Shown here one piece after another: positions 8,443 through 16,807 of a stretch of DNA of 64,000 bases. The stretch is from positions 43,784-107,783 of the forward strand of contig JBCBUC010000010.1 in NCBI GenBank assembly GCA_039818345.1, read 5' to 3'. The notes beneath the pieces are model-generated. The model saw nothing but the letters and a program-made list of their open reading frames with translations. It ran no database searches and had not been told where the DNA came from. A program made the translations under genes and the position numbers. This stretch comes from Parvularcula sp039818345. Its GTDB lineage: Bacteria; Pseudomonadota; Alphaproteobacteria; Caulobacterales; Parvularculaceae. Positions within the stretch are counted from its first letter, which is position 1, and every line of letters begins with the position of its first letter.

Positions 8443-11060
8443 AGCCGGCTTTTCAGATCTCGGATGAAATCATGCGCCTCGCGCGGGCTCATGTCATCAG
8501 GGTCCACATCCTCGAGCATCGTCCGCACCGGGTCTTCCGATGTCTCTTCGGTCGTAGGCGGCGCCGAGAAAAGCGGCAGGTCTGCCACCAAGCCGCCCAC
8601 CGGCGCTTGCGCTTCTAAAAGCCCGAGCAATTGGCCCGCGCGTTCAACCACAGCCTCCGGCAAGCCCGCCAACCGCGCCACGGCGACGCCGTACGATCGG
8701 TCCGCCGCGCCCGGCTTCACCTCATGCAAAAAGACCACGTTCCCGCGCCATTCGCGCACCGCCATCGCCACCGCATGGAGCCGCGGTAACTCTTCGGCAA
8801 GCCGCGTCAATTCGTGGTAGTGGGTGGCGAAAAGACCGCGACAACCACTGACTTTATGAAGGTGCTCCAACGTCGCCCATGCGATTGACAACCCATCATA
8901 GGTGGCGGTTCCGCGACCAACCTCGTCGAGGACGACAAGACTTCGATCCGTCGCCTGATGAAGGATTGCTGCGGTTTCGATCATCTCCACCATAAAGGTC
9001 GAGCGCCCGCGCGCCAAATCGTCAGCAGCCCCGACGCGGCTGAAAAGACGGTCCACCACGCCGATCTCGGCCTTGCTCGCAGGAACAAAACTCCCCGCCT
9101 GGGCCATCACAGCGATGAGAGCGTTCTGGCGCAGAAAGGTCGACTTACCCGCCATGTTCGGGCCCGTGACCAAAAGAAGTCGAGCCTCGGAGCCGTCGGA
9201 CAACTGACAATCGTTGGGAACGAAGGGCTGTCCCGCTAAACGCTGCGCTGCCTCCACCACCGGATGGCGACCACCCTCAATATCAAAAATCCGTGAGTTG
9301 TCCATCGCCGGGCGGACATAGTCGAGGGCATCGGCGAGTTCTGCGAAAGCCGCCAGGACATCAAGCACGGCCATATCGTCAGCCAGGGTGAGGAGATCAT
9401 CCCCTAACGCCTTCGCTTGGGTTACGAGGTCATCAAAGAGCGCGTTCTCCCGCGCCATCGCAACGCCCTCGGCCTCAACCACGTCCTGATTGAGCGCTTC
9501 AAGCTCGTCGGTGGTGAACCGAACGGCGGATGTGAGGGTGCGGCGCTGGGTGAAACCATCGATCTTGGTCAAGAGTTCAGCCGCCGCCTTGCCCACCTCG
9601 ACACAATAACCAAGCGCCTTGTCATGCTTGATGCGGAGCGTCTTGATCTCAGTCGTTGTTCGGTACCGTGCTTCAATCTCGGCAAAAAGGCGTTTCGCAC
9701 CGGTTTGCAGATCAATCGCACGGTCAAGCTCATCGTCATAGCCCGGGGCAATAAAGCCCCCATCGATCCGCCGCGTCGGCAACTCGTCCCGCAATGCCTG
9801 CTGGTATTCCGTATAAAGCGCGTTGAGCTCCTTTCTCATCGGCCAAGACCACGACGATAACAGTGAGGGAAGTGACCCTGCCGTAGCCAACAAATCCCGC
9901 GCCTCCTGCGCTACACGGAGCGCTTCGCGGATCGCTCCAAGATCTGATGGTGCACCGCGGTCGAGGCCTACCCGCCCCATGGCCCGCGCGAGGTCGGGTG
10001 CTTTTTTGAGAAGGCCCCGCGTGTCGTCCCGCAATCCATGATGGGCCAAAAAGAACGACACCACATCTTGGCGCGCGGCGATCGCATCCGGTGTCAAAAG
10101 CGGCGCCGAGATCCAACCCCGGAGCATCCTGCCGCCCCCAGGACTCACGGTTTTGTCGATAGCCGCCAAGAGCGAACCGGCCCGCTGGCCCCCCTGCCCC
10201 TCGGTCAGTTCAAGGGATCGCCGGGTCGCCTCATCGATCGCCATGCTCTCCCGCGCCGCGCCGACCCTTGGTGGACGGAGCGCTGGCCTTCCGCCCATCT
10301 GGGTTAGCTCAAGATAAGCGAGCAGTCCGCCCAACGCCCTTTGTAAGAGAGGGTCTGAGAGGCCCAGGCCTTCTGGTTCAGGTGTTCCGTAGGCTTCGCG
10401 AATACGCGCAACGCTCGCCTGCACGGAAAAACACCGCGCGTCGCTCTCGCTTCGCCGCACACCGAACGCAGCATCGACGTTTGATCCCTCAGGAACCACC
10501 AATTCTTTAACAGCCAAGGGCGCCAAGAGATCACCGACGGCATCAGCAGCGGCCCGGTCCACCATCACTTCACCAGTCGACAGATCAGTCGCAGCAACAG
10601 CCACATCATCACCATCGACGAGGACAGCCGCAAGATGATTAGGAGCGCCTGGCTCAAGGAGCGCATCCTCAGTCAAGGTGCCAGGCGTCACGATACGGAC
10701 GATATCCCGCTCAACGACACTCTTGCTTCCGCGCTTCTTTGCCTCCGCGGCGTCCTCCGTCTGCTCACCAATCGCGACCGTGAAACCGAGGCGCACAAGC
10801 TTGGCGAGATAGGCGTCCCGTGCATGCACCGGCACCCCGCACATCGGCACCTCTTCGCCTTGATGGTGACCACGTTTGGTGAGGGTGATGTTGAGCGAGG
10901 CTGCCGCCTTTTCCGCATCGGAAAAAAAGAGCTCGTAAAAATCACCCATGCGGTAAAAAAGAAGGGCCTCGCCGGCCTTGGCCTTCAAGCGATGGTATTG
11001 CGCCATCATCGGGGTCAGTTTAGCGGCCACCTTTGGAGGATGCTCTGAATTTGCGTTCAT
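8439..11060 (-). CDS. mutS: DNA mismatch repair protein MutS
   Basis: Mismatch-recognition ATPase, 873 residues. The mismatch-binding Phe-x-Glu is in MGDFYELFF near the N-terminus; the ATPase domain carries the Walker A loop GPNMAGKSTFLRQ, the Walker B region VVLDEVGRGTATYDG and the signature FATHYHELT. Start at 11060 (MNANSEHPP) is supported by GAGGAG 7 bases upstream; the longer frame from 11144 would add 28 residues running into the divergent metallopeptidase gene. The last ~60 residues carry the acidic tail typical of MutS. Confidence 0.97.
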   Translation of the reverse strand: MNANSEHPPKVAAKLTPMMAQYHRLKAKAGEALLFYRMGDFYELFFSDAEKAAASLNITLTKRGHHQGEEVPMCGVPVHARDAYLAKLVRLGFTVAIGEQTEDAAEAKKRGSKSVVERDIVRIVTPGTLTEDALLEPGAPNHLAAVLVDGDDVAVAATDLSTGEVMVDRAAADAVGDLLAPLAVKELVVPEGSNVDAAFGVRRSESDARCFSVQASVARIREAYGTPEPEGLGLSDPLLQRALGGLLAYLELTQMGGRPALRPPRVGAARESMAIDEATRRSLELTEGQGGQRAGSLLAAIDKTVSPGGGRMLRGWISAPLLTPDAIAARQDVVSFFLAHHGLRDDTRGLLKKAPDLARAMGRVGLDRGAPSDLGAIREALRVAQEARDLLATAGSLPSLLSSWSWPMRKELNALYTEYQQALRDELPTRRIDGGFIAPGYDDELDRAIDLQTGAKRLFAEIEARYRTTTEIKTLRIKHDKALGYCVEVGKAAAELLTKIDGFTQRRTLTSAVRFTTDELEALNQDVVEAEGVAMARENALFDDLVTQAKALGDDLLTLADDMAVLDVLAAFAELADALDYVRPAMDNSRIFDIEGGRHPVVEAAQRLAGQPFVPNDCQLSDGSEARLLLVTGPNMAGKSTFLRQNALIAVMAQAGSFVPASKAEIGVVDRLFSRVGAADDLARGRSTFMVEMIETAAILHQATDRSLVVLDEVGRGTATYDGLSIAWATLEHLHKVSGCRGLFATHYHELTRLAEELPRLHAVAMAVREWRGNVVFLHEVKPGAADRSYGVAVARLAGLPEAVVERAGQLLGLLEAQAPVGGLVADLPLFSAPPTTEETSEDPVRTMLEDVDPDDMSPREAHDFIRDLKSRL

Positions 11061-11104
11061 CAGTGAACTCCTCTTCTGCGTCGCCAAAACCCCAACGGCG
11101 CGCA

Positions 11105-11791
11105 ATGACGCCCTTTCGCCTGGCGTCAGGGCGCGACGTGCCAATCAACCTTCGCCGCCACAAATCTGCGAGGCGCTTTGTGTTAAGGGTTTCGGGAGGT
11201 TCGATCCATCTCACGATTCCCACAAGGGCACGGGCCGCTGCAGCGCTCAACTGGCTTGAGCAACAGCGAGGGTTTATCGAGAGCGAGTTGCGGGGGATTC
11301 CGGACTTGGTGCCGTTTTCTCTCGGAAATGAGCTCCCCGTGCTTGGCCGGACGCGCAGGATTACAGCCGGTGGCCCGCGCGGCGGCGCGTTGAAAGACAA
11401 CGCCCTCGCCCTCCATGAGACCGATCCTGCGCGTATCCCCGCAGCGACCGAACGGTTGATCCGGCGCGTGGTGCGCGAGGAGTGTGAACAGCAGATCGCC
11501 TGGTTTTGGCGGGCGCTTGACGTGCCGGATGCTTCCGTCAGCATACGTCAGATGCGGCGGCGGTGGGGCAGTTGCGCTGTTGACGGAAGCACGACCTTCA
11601 ATTGGCGCTTGGCCTTCGCGCCTTCTGATGTCTTATCCTACGTCATCGCCCATGAAGCTGCTCACCGGATCGAAATGAACCACGGCCCTCGTTTTTGGGC
11701 GCTGGTCGAACAGATCTATCCTGGCTTTGAGGCCCCTAGCCTTTGGCTCAAGGACAACGGCGAGTCCCTCTTTGTGTATGGAACGGTCTAA
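11105..11791 (+). CDS. YgjP/SprT-like zinc metallopeptidase (DUF45)
   Basis: Predicted cytosolic metallopeptidase of 228 residues. The zinc motif HEAAH followed by EMNHGPRFW gives the HExxH...H arrangement of the YgjP family, preceded by the conserved MRRRWGSCA segment. The start is uncertain: ATG 11105 is just upstream of the conserved ASGRDVPINLRRH; TTG 11051 has GGAGGA about 10 bases upstream and would add 18 residues. Divergent from mutS. Followed by a strong hairpin terminator serving mainly the opposite strand. Confidence 0.85.
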   Translation: MTPFRLASGRDVPINLRRHKSARRFVLRVSGGSIHLTIPTRARAAAALNWLEQQRGFIESELRGIPDLVPFSLGNELPVLGRTRRITAGGPRGGALKDNALALHETDPARIPAATERLIRRVVREECEQQIAWFWRALDVPDASVSIRQMRRRWGSCAVDGSTTFNWRLAFAPSDVLSYVIAHEAAHRIEMNHGPRFWALVEQIYPGFEAPSLWLKDNGESLFVYGTV

Positions 11792-11800
11792 CCGAGAGGC

Positions 11801-11830
11801 AAAAAAAAGCCGGCCCGAGGGCCGGCTTTT
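11801..11830 (-). terminator. Rho-independent terminator for the ompA-like gene (bidirectional)
   Basis: Stem AAGCCGGCCC / GGGCCGGCTT with loop GA, flanked by eight A residues on the left and four T residues on the right of the plus strand. Read on the minus strand, the GC-rich hairpin is followed by a run of eight U, an ideal intrinsic terminator for the ompA-like gene ending at 11852. It may also stop the convergent metallopeptidase transcript, more weakly. Confidence 0.9.
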
Positions 11831-11851
11831 CGTTGATCATGAGACCAATGA

Positions 11852-13027
11852 TTAGAAGTCAAACTCAACTTCCGTCCGACGGTTGAGCGGCTCAGCCACC
11901 CCGTCGCCGGTGGATTTGGCAGGAGCTGTTTCACCAAGTGCGCGGACAGAGATCTTCGATCCAGCGACGCCGTAAGAAACAAGCGCGTCGCGGACGACCT
12001 TGGCGCGACGCTGCGACAGGCCGCGGTTGTATTGAGCACTACCAGCGGTGTCGGTGTTACCGATCACGACGACGCTGATCAGGTCCACATCTTGTGACTG
12101 ACGCGCCCGGCGAGCGATCGCTGATTTCGCGCGTTCGGTCAGCGTTGCTGAGTCATACTCGAAGTAGACAACCAGCGAGAGCTCTTCAGCAGTCAGCGCT
12201 TCATCGTCAGCAGCCAACGGGCAAGGAGCGTTGAGTGCCACCACGGTACCGTCGACACAAGTCTTCATGGCCGGAGCCGCGGTCGCGACAGGACGCTCAG
12301 CTTTTGTTCCGCCGCCAAAATTGTAGCGAAGACCCGCTGTGAACTCATGAGCGTTATACTCGCCCGAGAACGAAGTGGGTTCGGCGTTGAATGCGCCTTC
12401 CATATCGTACTCACCGGTCTGCAGGTAACGATAGCCAAGCGCAAAGGCGAGGTTCCGTGCCATATCAATGGTCACACCAGCCATGCCTTGAACGGCGGTG
12501 ACGTAATCATCATCGTCGAGATCGATGCTGTTGAAGGTGGATCCCAGAACAGCAACGTCGGACTCGTTGTCCATGTCGAGGCTGACACGGGCAAAGCCAA
12601 TGCCACCGCCAAGATATGGAGTCACGCGACCGGAAAATCCAAGTGGCACGTCTTTATAGACATTGATCATGCCGGTCAGCACGTTCACTTCACCAAAGTC
12701 AGGACCCGCAGCAAAGATTGCGCTGCCTGCTTCGGTAGGGAGAGAGTCAATGCCTTGGCCGCGGCGCGCAATTTCAACTTCGCTGCGCAGGTTGCCAGGG
12801 AAATACTTCCCGATTGCACCGTAAACGCCAAATCCTTCGTCGACTTCGAGTTCAGAGTCGAACGCCTCGGTCACGTCAAGACCTTCACTTTCGAAGTCTT
12901 TGACGCCCCAGTCCATGGCCCAGCTGACGCCTAGCTCCCCGTAGTATCCAGTGTTTTCTGATTGCGCCGAAGCCGTTCCCAGCGCCAATGCGCTGACTGC
13001 TGCGACCAATGCAAAGCGGTTGAGCAT
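11852..13027 (-). CDS. OmpA-family outer-membrane protein
   Basis: 391-residue outer-membrane protein. Signal peptide at residues 1-22 (MLNRFALVAAVSALALGTAS, then AQ); residues about 25-235 form an eight-strand OmpA-like barrel ending in the aromatic-rich FTAGLRYNFGG; a short Cys-containing linker (TCVDGTVVALNAPCP) follows; the C-terminal OmpA/MotB domain (VYFEYDSATLT through SQRRAKVVRDAL to NRRTEVEF) binds peptidoglycan. Start at 13027 has GGAGGG 7 bases upstream; an upstream start at 13066 would precede the signal peptide and is rejected. Strong terminator downstream and a CtrA-like box upstream. Confidence 0.93.
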   Translation of the reverse strand: MLNRFALVAAVSALALGTASAQSENTGYYGELGVSWAMDWGVKDFESEGLDVTEAFDSELEVDEGFGVYGAIGKYFPGNLRSEVEIARRGQGIDSLPTEAGSAIFAAGPDFGEVNVLTGMINVYKDVPLGFSGRVTPYLGGGIGFARVSLDMDNESDVAVLGSTFNSIDLDDDDYVTAVQGMAGVTIDMARNLAFALGYRYLQTGEYDMEGAFNAEPTSFSGEYNAHEFTAGLRYNFGGGTKAERPVATAAPAMKTCVDGTVVALNAPCPLAADDEALTAEELSLVVYFEYDSATLTERAKSAIARRARQSQDVDLISVVVIGNTDTAGSAQYNRGLSQRRAKVVRDALVSYGVAGSKISVRALGETAPAKSTGDGVAEPLNRRTEVEFDF

Positions 13028-13112
13028 CTCGTAACCCTCCAAAAATTGAATCCCGTGCGCCACCATCGCGTGGAGAGCTTATGCAAAATAAATGCGCAAA
13101 TTGGAAGGTCTT

Positions 13113-13128
13113 GTTAGGCCACAGTTAA
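13113..13128 (-). promoter_or_regulatory. Possible CtrA-binding site upstream of the OmpA gene
   Basis: On the minus strand the site reads TTAACTGTGGCCTAAC, matching the CtrA consensus TTAA-N7-TTAAC at 8 of 9 fixed positions. It lies about 86 bases upstream of the OmpA start codon. CtrA controls cell-cycle-dependent envelope genes in related bacteria; whether it acts here is inference from one near-match. Confidence 0.35.
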
Positions 13129-13179
13129 CCCAAAAATCAGTCAAACAGTGGCCAGCGCCGTGGCAAATTAGCATCAGCC

Positions 13180-14043
13180 TTAAAGAGAAAGCTCAAGCGT
13201 CGGTTGTGATTCGCTTAAAGAAGCACGAAGCTTCCCAATGGCCTGCTTTTCTATTTGCCGAACGCGTTCTTTTGATAGACCGAGATCCACACCGATCTGA
13301 GATAGTGTTACACGGTCTTCCCCGAAGAAACGCTGATCTATAATGCGGCGCTCCCTCTCAGTCAGCGACTTCATGGCTTCACCGAGCCACAGGCGACGTT
13401 TCTGCAGATCGATTTCATCCTCCGCGGACTCATCGGGTCGTGCACGATCATCGGGGATCATTTCTTGGCGCTCGGTGTCGCCCTCTTCGCTGACGGTGGC
13501 ATTGAGCGACATGTCGCGACGACCAAGCCGGGCGGTCATGAATTCAATATCATCGCCGGTGACATTGAATTTCTCGGCAACCTTCTCGCGAGCCACAGGT
13601 CCTGAGCTGTCCACTTCTTCGATCATCGCACGAATACGGGAGAGATTGAAAAAGATCGTTTTGTGGGCAGATTTCGAGCCAATCCGGACGATCGACCAAT
13701 TGCGCAGAACGTAGTCCTGCATCGATGCCCTGATCCACCAACCCGCATAGGTGCAGAACCGAACTTCACGATCGCAGTCGAACCGCTTCGCCGCCTCAAG
13801 AAGGCCAATTGCCCCCTCTTGGATCAGATCGCCAAGGGGCAGTCCATAGCCGCGAAACTTAATAGCGGTGGAGACAGCCATCCGCATATGCGCCTCGGTC
13901 AGTTCCGCCAGGGCACGCTCATCACCGCGCTCACACCAAGCGAGCGTCAACTCGCGTTCCCGTTCAATCGACAGGATAGGCGCCGACATGGCGCGCCTTA
14001 TGGTGTCGCGCACATAATCCCGACCGGCGGTGTTCTGCAGCAT
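13180..14043 (-). CDS. rpoH: RNA polymerase sigma-32-type factor, RpoH2-like
   Basis: Alternative sigma factor of 287 residues. Region 2 contains GLPLGDLIQEGAIGLLEAAK, the -10-recognition stretch YAGWWIRASMQDYVLRNWSI, and region 4.2 ends in LSKERVRQIEKQAIGKLR. The REVRF...ASMQDYVLRNWSIVR signature resembles the second RpoH (RpoH2) of alphaproteobacteria more than RpoH1. The RpoH box is altered: HKTIFFNLSR where the usual form is Q(R/K)KLFFNLR. Start at 14043 chosen over 14082 because GGAGG/GAGGGG lies just upstream. RpoH2 in relatives handles oxidative or photo-oxidative stress; that role here is inferred. Confidence 0.88.
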   Translation of the reverse strand: MLQNTAGRDYVRDTIRRAMSAPILSIERERELTLAWCERGDERALAELTEAHMRMAVSTAIKFRGYGLPLGDLIQEGAIGLLEAAKRFDCDREVRFCTYAGWWIRASMQDYVLRNWSIVRIGSKSAHKTIFFNLSRIRAMIEEVDSSGPVAREKVAEKFNVTGDDIEFMTARLGRRDMSLNATVSEEGDTERQEMIPDDRARPDESAEDEIDLQKRRLWLGEAMKSLTERERRIIDQRFFGEDRVTLSQIGVDLGLSKERVRQIEKQAIGKLRASLSESQPTLELSL

Positions 14044-14210
14044 GCCCCTCTGTCCTCCATTGGATAAGAGTGTTCGATGCACGAACGCTTGGCGCGCCAG
14101 AGGGTTCCACCGGACCGTCGATTTTTTCCAGTTGGGCCTCTTCGCGGTGCTGACGAGGGCCCCAAGGGCACTAAGTGCTCGGGTGATGCCCGAACCAACG
14201 GAGTGGTGAG

Positions 14211-15317
14211 ATGAAGATTGGCGTGCCCAAGGAAATCAAAACCCGCGAGTTTCGGGTGGGGATGATCCCAGCAAGTGTCGAAGAAGCGACGCGCTTAGGC
14301 CACGAGGTGGTGGTGGAGACCGACGCTGGCGCCGGCATCGACCTGACCAACGACGATTATGAAGCCGCAGGCGCTACCATTGTCGAAAACGCCGCCCAAG
14401 CCTTCGATGCGGATCTCGTGGTGAAGGTCAAGGAACCGCAGCTGCCTGAGTGCGCGATGCTCTCCAAAGGCCAGACCCTCTTCACCTACTTGCATCTCGC
14501 CGCTGATAAACCGCAGGCCGAAGCGCTGATGGCGTCGGGCTGCACCGCCATTGCCTATGAGACCGTGACCGGTGATCGCGGTTTACCGCTTTTGCGCCCG
14601 ATGTCCGAAGTCGCCGGCCGCATGTCGGTGCAGGTCGGCGCTTGGGCGCTCGAAAAAAGCCAAGGCGGCCGCGGTGTCCTTCTGGGCGGTGTGCCGGGCG
14701 TTGCGGCGGGTAAGGTTGTGATCCTAGGCGGCGGCGTTTCAGGCTTTAATGCTGCACAAATGGCCGTTGGTCTTCACGCTGAGGTCACTCTATTTGACCG
14801 CTCATTGGCGCGGCTTGAAGAGCTCGATGCCCTCTTCAAGAACGAGGTGCAGACAGTCTACTCAACGCCAACGGCCGTGCGGGAAGCGGTCCGAGAAGCA
14901 GATCTTGTGATCGGTGCAGTGCTTGTCCCCGGCGCGGCGGCGCCGAAGCTTGTCACCAGGGACATGCTGTCTGAGATGAAGCCGGGTTCAGTCTTGGTCG
15001 ATATCGCCATCGATCAGGGCGGCTGTTTTGAAACCTCAAAAGCGACGAGCCATGACGATCCGATCTTCGTCGTTGATGACATTGTGCATTACTGCGTCGC
15101 CAACATGCCCGGTGCGGTACCGCGAACATCCACCTTCGCGCTTAACAATGCCACCCTTCCGCATACAATCAATATCGCGCAAAATGGTGCCATTGGAGCG
15201 ATGCAGCGTGATCCGCATCTTCTTGCTGGTCTCAACGTCATGGAGAGCAAGATCACCTATAAGGCGGTCGCGGACGATCTTGATCTGCCCTACGCGGAAG
15301 CTTCCAGCTTTCTTTGA
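14211..15317 (+). CDS. ald: Alanine dehydrogenase
   Basis: NAD-dependent oxidative deamination of L-alanine to pyruvate; 368 residues. The N-terminal substrate domain opens with MKIGVPKEIKTREFRV; the Rossmann dinucleotide loop is VVILGGGVSGFNAAQMA (about residues 170-186); NMPGAVPRTSTFALNNATLP is the C-terminal signature. GGAG and GAG stretches precede the ATG. It lies just upstream of the arginine catabolism genes, and alanine can be a pool metabolite there, but there is no sign of a shared transcript (about 176 bases without a gene follow). Confidence 0.96.
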   Translation: MKIGVPKEIKTREFRVGMIPASVEEATRLGHEVVVETDAGAGIDLTNDDYEAAGATIVENAAQAFDADLVVKVKEPQLPECAMLSKGQTLFTYLHLAADKPQAEALMASGCTAIAYETVTGDRGLPLLRPMSEVAGRMSVQVGAWALEKSQGGRGVLLGGVPGVAAGKVVILGGGVSGFNAAQMAVGLHAEVTLFDRSLARLEELDALFKNEVQTVYSTPTAVREAVREADLVIGAVLVPGAAAPKLVTRDMLSEMKPGSVLVDIAIDQGGCFETSKATSHDDPIFVVDDIVHYCVANMPGAVPRTSTFALNNATLPHTINIAQNGAIGAMQRDPHLLAGLNVMESKITYKAVADDLDLPYAEASSFL

Positions 15318-15493
15318 ACCGCGAAGGTCGCCCGTTTACTGAAAAGAAGAGATGACAAGACGACCGCTAAAACAGGGGGCGTTACACCTCTTAGGATTGT
15401 TAAGGCCCAAAGGCATCTGCGAGCGACGGCAATGCTCACGGGGTTTGAGATAGCCCTTTTGACCCGCCCTCCAACCAGGTCTAGAGGGCGCCC

Positions 15494-15781
15494 ATGTCGA
15501 CAATCGAATTCGAAACTGTGCTCTCCCACAACGACGGGCCGGGAGAGGCCATGATAGAACGCAGGCTCGCTCGGTCTGCGATCAACGCCGGCACGACCGC
15601 GTGTTCTGGCTCCGTCAAAAGGGCACGCTTTGATCTTCGCGTGAGCGTTGACTGGCAACCGGCGAGCGCCAGCTCTGATCGCACCAACCTTGCCAAAGCG
15701 TACTTGCATCATGGCGACAAGGTCGGCGTCGTCGGCGGCCAAGTGCCGTGGCCGCCGCGTTGGGACCAGAAAATCTCATGA
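15494..15781 (+). CDS. Small ORF coupled to astA, C-terminus resembling single-strand DNA-binding protein
   Basis: 95 residues, not confidently recognised. ATG 15494 has GAGGG six bases upstream, and its TGA overlaps the astA ATG (ATGA at 15778-15781), a typical coupling arrangement. The end (NLAKAYLHHGDKVGVVGG, then RWDQK) resembles the part of Ssb that reads LAEVASEYLRKGSQVYIEG...KWTDQ. The N-terminal half shows no OB-fold start. It may be a decayed ssb fragment, a new small protein, or a non-coding leader. The 176 bases before it (15318-15493) contain nothing I can name. Confidence 0.4.
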   Translation: MSTIEFETVLSHNDGPGEAMIERRLARSAINAGTTACSGSVKRARFDLRVSVDWQPASASSDRTNLAKAYLHHGDKVGVVGGQVPWPPRWDQKIS

Positions 15782-16803
15782 TGATTGTCCGCCTCGCGGC
15801 GCCTGCGGATCTTCAAGGGCTTAAAGCACTCGCTGATTCCGCTGACACCGGCATGACCACGGTCCCGACCGCGACCGATACCATCCTGTCCCGGATCGAA
15901 AAAAGCGTTGCCGCGGTCAAAGGCAAAGGCAAAGCACGCGCCGAAGACACGTTCTTTTTCGTCACTGAAAAAGATGGTGTCATCATCGGCATGTCGACGA
16001 TTTTCCCCTCTTTGGGCGAAGATCGACCGTTCTACAGCTATCGCATCAGCCATATCGCGAAATCCGCGCCGGAGCTTGATATCGAGGCACAGTCTCAACT
16101 TCTTATTCTGTGTAACGATTTTCATGGCTATGATGAAATCGCAACCCTGCTGGTGTCGGATCAGGCGCGAGGGAGCGGCGCTGGGCGCCTGACGTCCCTT
16201 TCTCGTTTTCTCTTCATGAAATCGATCGAAGACCGCCTATCGGGAAAGGTAATGGCGGAGATCCGGGGCCGCTTTCGCGATGATGGGTCCTGCCCCTTTT
16301 GGGATGCCATCGCATCGAAGTTTTTTAATATGAGTTTCGACGAAGCTGACCGGCGATCGGCCCATGATTTTCGGTTTATTGCGGACCTGATGCCGAAGTT
16401 TCCGATTTATACGGCATTTTTGCCGGAAGACGTGCGGGACAATCTCGGCACCCCGCATCACCTTTCAGCCACGGCAAAGAAAATGCTCGAGGGCGAGGGG
16501 TTCGAATTCACCCGATGCATCGATATTTTTGATGGCGGGCCAAGCATTGAAGCGCCACTTTCGCGGATCCGCACGGTGGCCCAGGCTGAAACTGTCGAGA
16601 CCAGGATTGACGACCATGCGAGCGCTGACCATGGCGAGCGCTGGCTCGCGGCAAACCCCGCGCTCGGCCGATTCCGCGCAACGGTGCTGAACCGGGGACC
16701 GCAGGAGGGCACGCAAGCATTGACCTCTGAAGAAGCGAAGGGGCTCGGCGTTGAACCAGGCGAGCCTGTCCTGGTCTCACCCATGCGTACACAGAAGGGA
16801 TGA
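15778..16803 (+). CDS. astA: Arginine N-succinyltransferase
   Basis: First step of the arginine succinyltransferase (AST) pathway: succinyl-CoA + L-arginine to N2-succinylarginine. About 341 residues, usual for AstA, starting MMIVRLAAPADLQGLK; family-typical blocks include SYRISHIAKSAPEL, LLVSDQARGSGAGRLTSLSR, MAEIRGRFRDDGSCPFWDAI and HHLSATAKKMLEGEGF. An upstream GTG at 15748 is possible but unconserved. Start codon overlaps the stop of the small ORF before it; astD follows 4 bases after the stop. Confidence 0.95.
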   Translation: MMIVRLAAPADLQGLKALADSADTGMTTVPTATDTILSRIEKSVAAVKGKGKARAEDTFFFVTEKDGVIIGMSTIFPSLGEDRPFYSYRISHIAKSAPELDIEAQSQLLILCNDFHGYDEIATLLVSDQARGSGAGRLTSLSRFLFMKSIEDRLSGKVMAEIRGRFRDDGSCPFWDAIASKFFNMSFDEADRRSAHDFRFIADLMPKFPIYTAFLPEDVRDNLGTPHHLSATAKKMLEGEGFEFTRCIDIFDGGPSIEAPLSRIRTVAQAETVETRIDDHASADHGERWLAANPALGRFRATVLNRGPQEGTQALTSEEAKGLGVEPGEPVLVSPMRTQKG

Positions 16804-16807
16804 TGAG

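Noticed and set aside
14083..14210. Riboswitch or leader upstream of ald
   Set aside because: Small GC-rich inverted repeats are present but no recognisable riboswitch core.
15290..15742. 150-codon minus-strand ORF between ald and astA
   Set aside because: No ribosome-binding site or similarity; the plus-strand ORF is better supported by its start signal and coupling to astA.
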